Position numbers and translations under genes: made by a program
In this document: piece after piece, positions 5,519 to 7,436 of the stretch
Layout: the number at the start of each line of letters is the position of its first letter
Position numbering within the stretch: the first letter of the stretch is position 1
The notes under the pieces: generated by a model
Seen by the model: the letters and a program-made list of their open reading frames with translations, nothing else
The model's database searches: none
Told to the model about the DNA's origin: nothing
From: Candidatus Kerfeldbacteria bacterium
Lineage (GTDB): Bacteria; Patescibacteriota; Patescibacteriia; SBBC01; JACPUP01
Assembly (NCBI GenBank): GCA_016192205.1
Contig: JACPUP010000030.1
Location: 1-7,436 of the forward strand
Reading direction: 5' to 3'
DNA: 7,436 bases

Positions 5519-6157
5519 CTACAACGATGGTAACGTTGGTGGCGTCAGCCTAATCGCCACCAACCCAATGTCGTAGAGATTGAACGCCCAGTGTGCGATG
5601 ACGTCCCCAAAGATGATGATGGGTAAAGCCGCAATGGGAATGACGGGTGTGACCACCACCCGCCATTCGGGCACGCCAGCCAATCGTTTGATGGTGCTGA
5701 TGATGGCCCCACTGACGAAGAGTGCAATGAGGAATAGGAGAATGTTCGGCCAGCCGGTCATCATCCCGACGAGCGTTAGTAAGAACACATCATCCCTATC
5801 GATCACCCGACCGCCAGTGCGTTTTGCAAAAAACCAAAAGGCTAAGCCGAACACCAGCCCGGCCGCGATGTTTACGCCGAAGTACGCGCCCCACCGTCCG
5901 AAGCTCTCCTCATACCAAAAGTTCGAATACGGCGGCAAGTGGACTTGGCAGGACGGGCAGTCGGGATTCGCGTTCCAGAGGAGAAACAGATGGGTCGCAA
6001 CCCAAGCAATGTACGCGACGCGGGTGAACCAAAACCACACGGACGACCAGACAATCACGCGGGTGGAAAACGTCGTGCGGCGAAGCAGGAGCCAGAGCAG
6101 CCCGACAGCCAGAGCTCCGTCCAATGCTACGAGCACGAAAAGATTGGGTGCCGGCAT
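5519..6157 (-). CDS. Polytopic membrane protein resembling a degenerate A24 prepilin peptidase
   Basis: A 212-aa protein with about six hydrophobic segments (about 5-25, 35-62, 90-111, 124-134 continuing to about 157, 168-184 and 185-203). Residues 97-195 follow the layout of the C-terminal A24 peptidase region: a Gly-rich helix, a short basic loop, an acidic site, then LVGMMTGWPNILLFLIALFV (129-148), SGAI, a basic loop, TPVIPIAALP and FGDVIAHW (183-190). The bona fide PilD downstream has the equivalent GDGDIRLGLLAGFALG and WGDAIIAW. Where PilD has GDGD this protein has DRDD (120-123), and no D-x6-PD motif precedes it; only NPD (64-66), next to a CPSC pair (67-70), is seen. I infer a catalytically altered or inactive relative with an unknown role. 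An Lgt-type transferase is a less likely alternative. It appears monocistronic between the pilin and the minor-pilin operon. Confidence 0.7.
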   Translation of the reverse strand: MPAPNLFVLVALDGALAVGLLWLLLRRTTFSTRVIVWSSVWFWFTRVAYIAWVATHLFLLWNANPDCPSCQVHLPPYSNFWYEESFGRWGAYFGVNIAAGLVFGLAFWFFAKRTGGRVIDRDDVFLLTLVGMMTGWPNILLFLIALFVSGAIISTIKRLAGVPEWRVVVTPVIPIAALPIIIFGDVIAHWAFNLYDIGLVAIRLTPPTLPSL

Positions 6158-6169
6158 AGTTGCGTGGGG

Positions 6170-6178
6170 ACTATAGCA
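6170..6178 (-). promoter_or_regulatory. Extended -10 promoter of the A24-like membrane protein gene
   Basis: TGCTATAGT on the minus strand is an extended -10 element with no recognisable -35 at the right distance. The ATG at 6157 lies 12 nt beyond the hexamer, so the predicted leader is only about 5 nt. No Shine-Dalgarno sequence precedes that ATG. It resembles the other promoters here (TATACT). Confidence 0.5.
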
Positions 6179-6196
6179 TATTTCTTCCCAACCAGA

Positions 6197-6220
6197 GAGA
6201 GTCCACGCAGGTGGACTCTC
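6197..6220 (-). terminator. Perfect 10-bp hairpin downstream of the pilin gene
   Basis: GAGAGTCCAC, a 4-nt loop and GTGGACTCTC form a perfect inverted repeat between the pilin stop and the next promoter. The position fits a terminator of the pilin transcript, but the following minus-strand bases (TCTGGTTGGG) are not a real U tract. It may act as a weak intrinsic terminator or as a 3'-end mRNA stabiliser. Confidence 0.55.
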
Positions 6221-6248
6221 ATTGACCGAGTTCGGTTGTATGACGAGA

Positions 6249-6755
6249 CTAGTACGTACAGTTGGAAAGCCCGTTCTGCGTCACAAGCAAGGCCGAGTTT
6301 TGTGGGTCGCCTAAAAACCCACCAGAACCGGCTTCTAGCCGGACACCAACGCCGAAGGCGTTTGAGCTTTCACCCATGATGGTGTAGCCGCACGCTGCGA
6401 AGGGAGTGCCCGGGTCGTCTGGACAACCGCCAGCACCAAGGACGTCAGGACAGGCCGCTGTCCCCTGTGGATCGGTTGGCGCATTGCTGCCTGCGAAGAA
6501 TGAGGTAATCACAGCGCAAGAGCTGACGAGTGAACCTACAGCGCACCCGCTCGTATCGAACGTGTTAGGGTTCTGGGTGTCGTAGTAGTTTTGATACGAG
6601 AGCGCGTACTGACGTAAGTCAGAGATGCGCTTGGCATCCCGCGCCTTGCCCCGCGCACCGGTCAATGCTACCAGTCCGATGGCCGAAAGCACGCCGATGA
6701 TGGCAATGACCACCAACAGCTCGATGAGCGTAAACCCTTTCTTTGTGTTTTTCAT
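6249..6755 (-). CDS. Type IV pilin, major-type prepilin
   Basis: A 168-aa prepilin with a short basic leader (MKNTKKG), predicted PilD cleavage after Gly7, Phe at +1, and the conserved Glu5 (Glu12 of the precursor) in GFTLIELLVVIAIIGVL. The hydrophobic helix is followed by GARGKARDAKRISDLRQ (33-49), a signature common in Patescibacteria pilins. The globular part holds an NAPTDPQG motif (91-98), the segment YTIMGESSNAFGVGVRLE (124-141) and six cysteines (71, 80, 102, 111, 122, 166), enough for three disulfides after export. It would polymerise in the cytoplasmic membrane into the extracellular fibre. It has its own promoter, a long leader and a very strong ribosome binding site, and is bounded by a hairpin 28 bp past its TAG stop, which supports monocistronic high expression. 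Whether it is the major subunit or one of several pilins cannot be decided from the window. Confidence 0.95.
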   Translation of the reverse strand: MKNTKKGFTLIELLVVIAIIGVLSAIGLVALTGARGKARDAKRISDLRQYALSYQNYYDTQNPNTFDTSGCAVGSLVSSCAVITSFFAGSNAPTDPQGTAACPDVLGAGGCPDDPGTPFAACGYTIMGESSNAFGVGVRLEAGSGGFLGDPQNSALLVTQNGLSNCTY

Positions 6756-6759
6756 ATTT

Positions 6760-6769
6760 CACCCCCTTT
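6760..6769 (-). promoter_or_regulatory. Strong Shine-Dalgarno sequence of the pilin gene
   Basis: AAAGGGGGTG on the minus strand matches the ideal AAAGGAGGTG at 9 of 10 positions, and the mismatch can still pair as G-U. It is 4 nt from the ATG at 6755. It fixes the pilin start and is the only good ribosome binding site seen in the window, as expected for a highly expressed structural subunit. Confidence 0.8.
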
Positions 6770-6785
6770 CAATGGCTCCGATTCC

Positions 6786-6808
6786 CGCTTGCCGAAAGCG
6801 GCAAAGCG
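6786..6808 (-). other. Stem-loop in the pilin 5' leader
   Basis: On the minus strand CGC-T-TTGCCG, loop CTTT, and CGGCAAGCG form a 9-bp GC-rich stem with one bulged T. It sits 17 nt upstream of the Shine-Dalgarno sequence within the predicted leader. It could stabilise the pilin mRNA or affect translation. No T tract follows, so it is not an intrinsic terminator of the PilC-like gene. Confidence 0.5.
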
Positions 6809-6832
6809 CGGAGTAGTTAGCGTTATATTCGT

Positions 6833-6841
6833 TGTGGATAA
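6833..6841 (+). promoter_or_regulatory. Single consensus DnaA box
   Basis: TGTGGATAA on the plus strand (TTATCCACA on the minus strand) is an exact match to the strong E. coli DnaA box consensus. It lies between the PilC-like and pilin genes, inside the predicted pilin leader. No cluster of further boxes and no AT-rich unwinding region is visible, so it does not look like a replication origin. The only similar word noticed, TGTGGATCG near 6464, has two mismatches and lies inside the pilin CDS. It may be a DnaA regulatory site or a chance match. Confidence 0.4.
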
Positions 6842-6865
6842 CTGTCTTGAAAGTACGGCACCGTG

Positions 6866-6894
6866 AGTATAGCAAGATGGAGCCAGTGCCGCAA
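6866..6894 (-). promoter_or_regulatory. Promoter of the pilin gene (extended -10)
   Basis: Read on the minus strand, TTGCGG (6894-6889), a 17-bp spacer and TATACT (6871-6866) form a sigma70-type promoter. A TGC immediately before TATACT makes it an extended -10, which offsets the weak -35 (only TTG matches). The expected start of transcription is near 6859, giving a leader of roughly 100 nt before the pilin ATG. An imperfect palindrome, ACGGTGCCGT (6864-6855), spans that start point and could be an operator; this is inference only. Confidence 0.6.
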
Positions 6895-6899
6895 TGCGC

Positions 6900-7436
6900 C
6901 TACCCAATGGCCGAGGAAAGGTTATACATAGGAAGCAGAATGCCCAAGATGAGGGCCACCACGCCGAGACCCATGACGACGAGGATCAGGGGTTCGATGA
7001 GGGTCACGAGGTTCGCCACCAGGTTGTCCAGTTCTTTCGTATAGAAATTCGCCAGCTTCTCGAGGATGAGGTCGAGCTTGCCCGTCTGCTCGCCCACGGT
7101 CATCATCGAAGGCAGCATGGGCGGGATCTGCGGGTCTTTGAGCATGGCCGAGGCAATCGAGCCGCCGCCCTCGATGTCCTTGATCGTCCGGCTGATGACC
7201 GCCTTGTAGGTGGTGTTCCCGACCACGTCCGACACGATTTCCAGCGCGTTCGTCAACGGCACACCCGAGACGATAAGCGTCGAGAGCGAGCGGGAGAAGC
7301 GCACGAGGTAAATGCGTTGGAAAATGCCGCCGAAGATGGGCACGCGCAGCTTGAAGCGATCGATGGCTGCTTTCCCTGGCTGGGTCCGGCGAACCGATCG
7401 ATAGACCGCGACCACGCCGACGACGATGAGCACCAA
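6900..7436 (-). CDS. pilC: Type IV pilus inner-membrane platform protein PilC/GspF, C-terminal part
   Basis: The gene is partial: the reading frame is open to the window edge and its first visible codon (TTG) is internal. The 178 residues seen are roughly the last 45% of a family usually near 400 aa. Visible are the end of a hydrophobic segment (residues 1-12), then a T2SSF domain (about 45-165) with the family signatures SGVPLTNALEIVSD (57-70), MMTVGEQTGKLD (111-122) and FYTKELDNLV (131-140), and a final membrane helix from LIEP to LLPMY (147-171). In known T4P and type II secretion systems this protein sits in the cytoplasmic membrane and couples the assembly ATPase to pilin polymerisation. 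The stop is TAG. It lies 144 bp upstream of the pilin gene, which has its own promoter, so the pilin is probably transcribed separately. The family is clear; pilC versus gspF naming rests on the pilin context. Confidence 0.93.
   Translation of the reverse strand: MVLIVVGVVAVYRSVRRTQPGKAAIDRFKLRVPIFGGIFQRIYLVRFSRSLSTLIVSGVPLTNALEIVSDVVGNTTYKAVISRTIKDIEGGGSIASAMLKDPQIPPMLPSMMTVGEQTGKLDLILEKLANFYTKELDNLVANLVTLIEPLILVVMGLGVVALILGILLPMYNLSSAIG

Noticed and set aside
5519..6157. Assignment as prolipoprotein diacylglyceryl transferase (Lgt) because of FGRWGAYFG
   Set aside because: The Lgt signature and its Arg/His/Tyr active-site context are absent, and the C-terminal half fits the A24 layout better.
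311..6379. Many long plus-strand open frames opposite the pilus genes
   Set aside because: All are antisense to well-recognised minus-strand genes, rich in Arg/Ala/Gly/His as expected from GC-rich complementary frames, and show no known domain.
6833..6841. Replication origin at the DnaA box
   Set aside because: There is one box only, with no cluster, no AT-rich unwinding element and no dnaA, dnaN or gidA neighbour.

Overview
The window is a type IV pilus (T4P) assembly and pilin locus. Every convincing gene lies on the minus strand, so transcription runs from high to low coordinates. The likely host is a Candidatus Patescibacteria (CPR) bacterium with fairly GC-rich DNA. This is inferred from the pilin signature RDAKRISDLRQ just after the N-terminal helix, the minor-pilin signature EGVEVIRAIRDSNWL, the free-standing CheY-like regulator, and a long NDK with an inserted segment. 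No rRNA gene or other taxonomic marker is present to confirm it.

Layout in transcription order. (i) 7436-6900: the C-terminal part of a PilC/GspF inner-membrane platform protein, cut by the window edge. (ii) 6899-6756: an intergenic region with an extended -10 promoter, a leader of about 100 nt holding a stable hairpin, a consensus DnaA box and a near-perfect Shine-Dalgarno sequence, leading to a major-type pilin (6755-6249). (iii) A 10-bp perfect hairpin (6220-6197) and an extended -10 promoter, then a polytopic membrane protein (6157-5519). Its second half resembles the A24 prepilin peptidase fold but lacks the catalytic aspartate pattern. (iv) A well-formed promoter (5418-5390) and a tightly packed six-gene operon: a divergent pseudopilin lacking Glu5, prepilin peptidase PilD, and four minor pilins of GspH/FimT, PilV/GspI, PilW/GspJ and PilX/GspK type (5381 to 1332). 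The last four genes are joined by ATGA overlaps, a 3-nt gap or an 11-bp overlap. (v) A near-consensus promoter (1302-1274) and a two-gene operon, a CheY-like receiver protein and nucleoside diphosphate kinase (1264-275). (vi) A 274-bp tail with GC-rich hairpins, a T9 tract and a GTT-rich repeat, and no supported gene.

How it fits together: PilD would cut and N-methylate the prepilins, PilC would support fibre polymerisation, and the four minor pilins would form the initiating tip complex, with the PilX/GspK-like subunit lacking Glu5 as expected for a tip. The first operon gene also lacks Glu5 but carries the pilin-type RDAxRIxD motif, and the separate A24-like protein looks like a degenerate relative of PilD. 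These two are the least conventional parts of the locus. Three of the four promoters place the start codon only 8-12 nt after the -10 element, which suggests leaderless or nearly leaderless mRNAs. The pilin alone has a long leader and a strong ribosome binding site.
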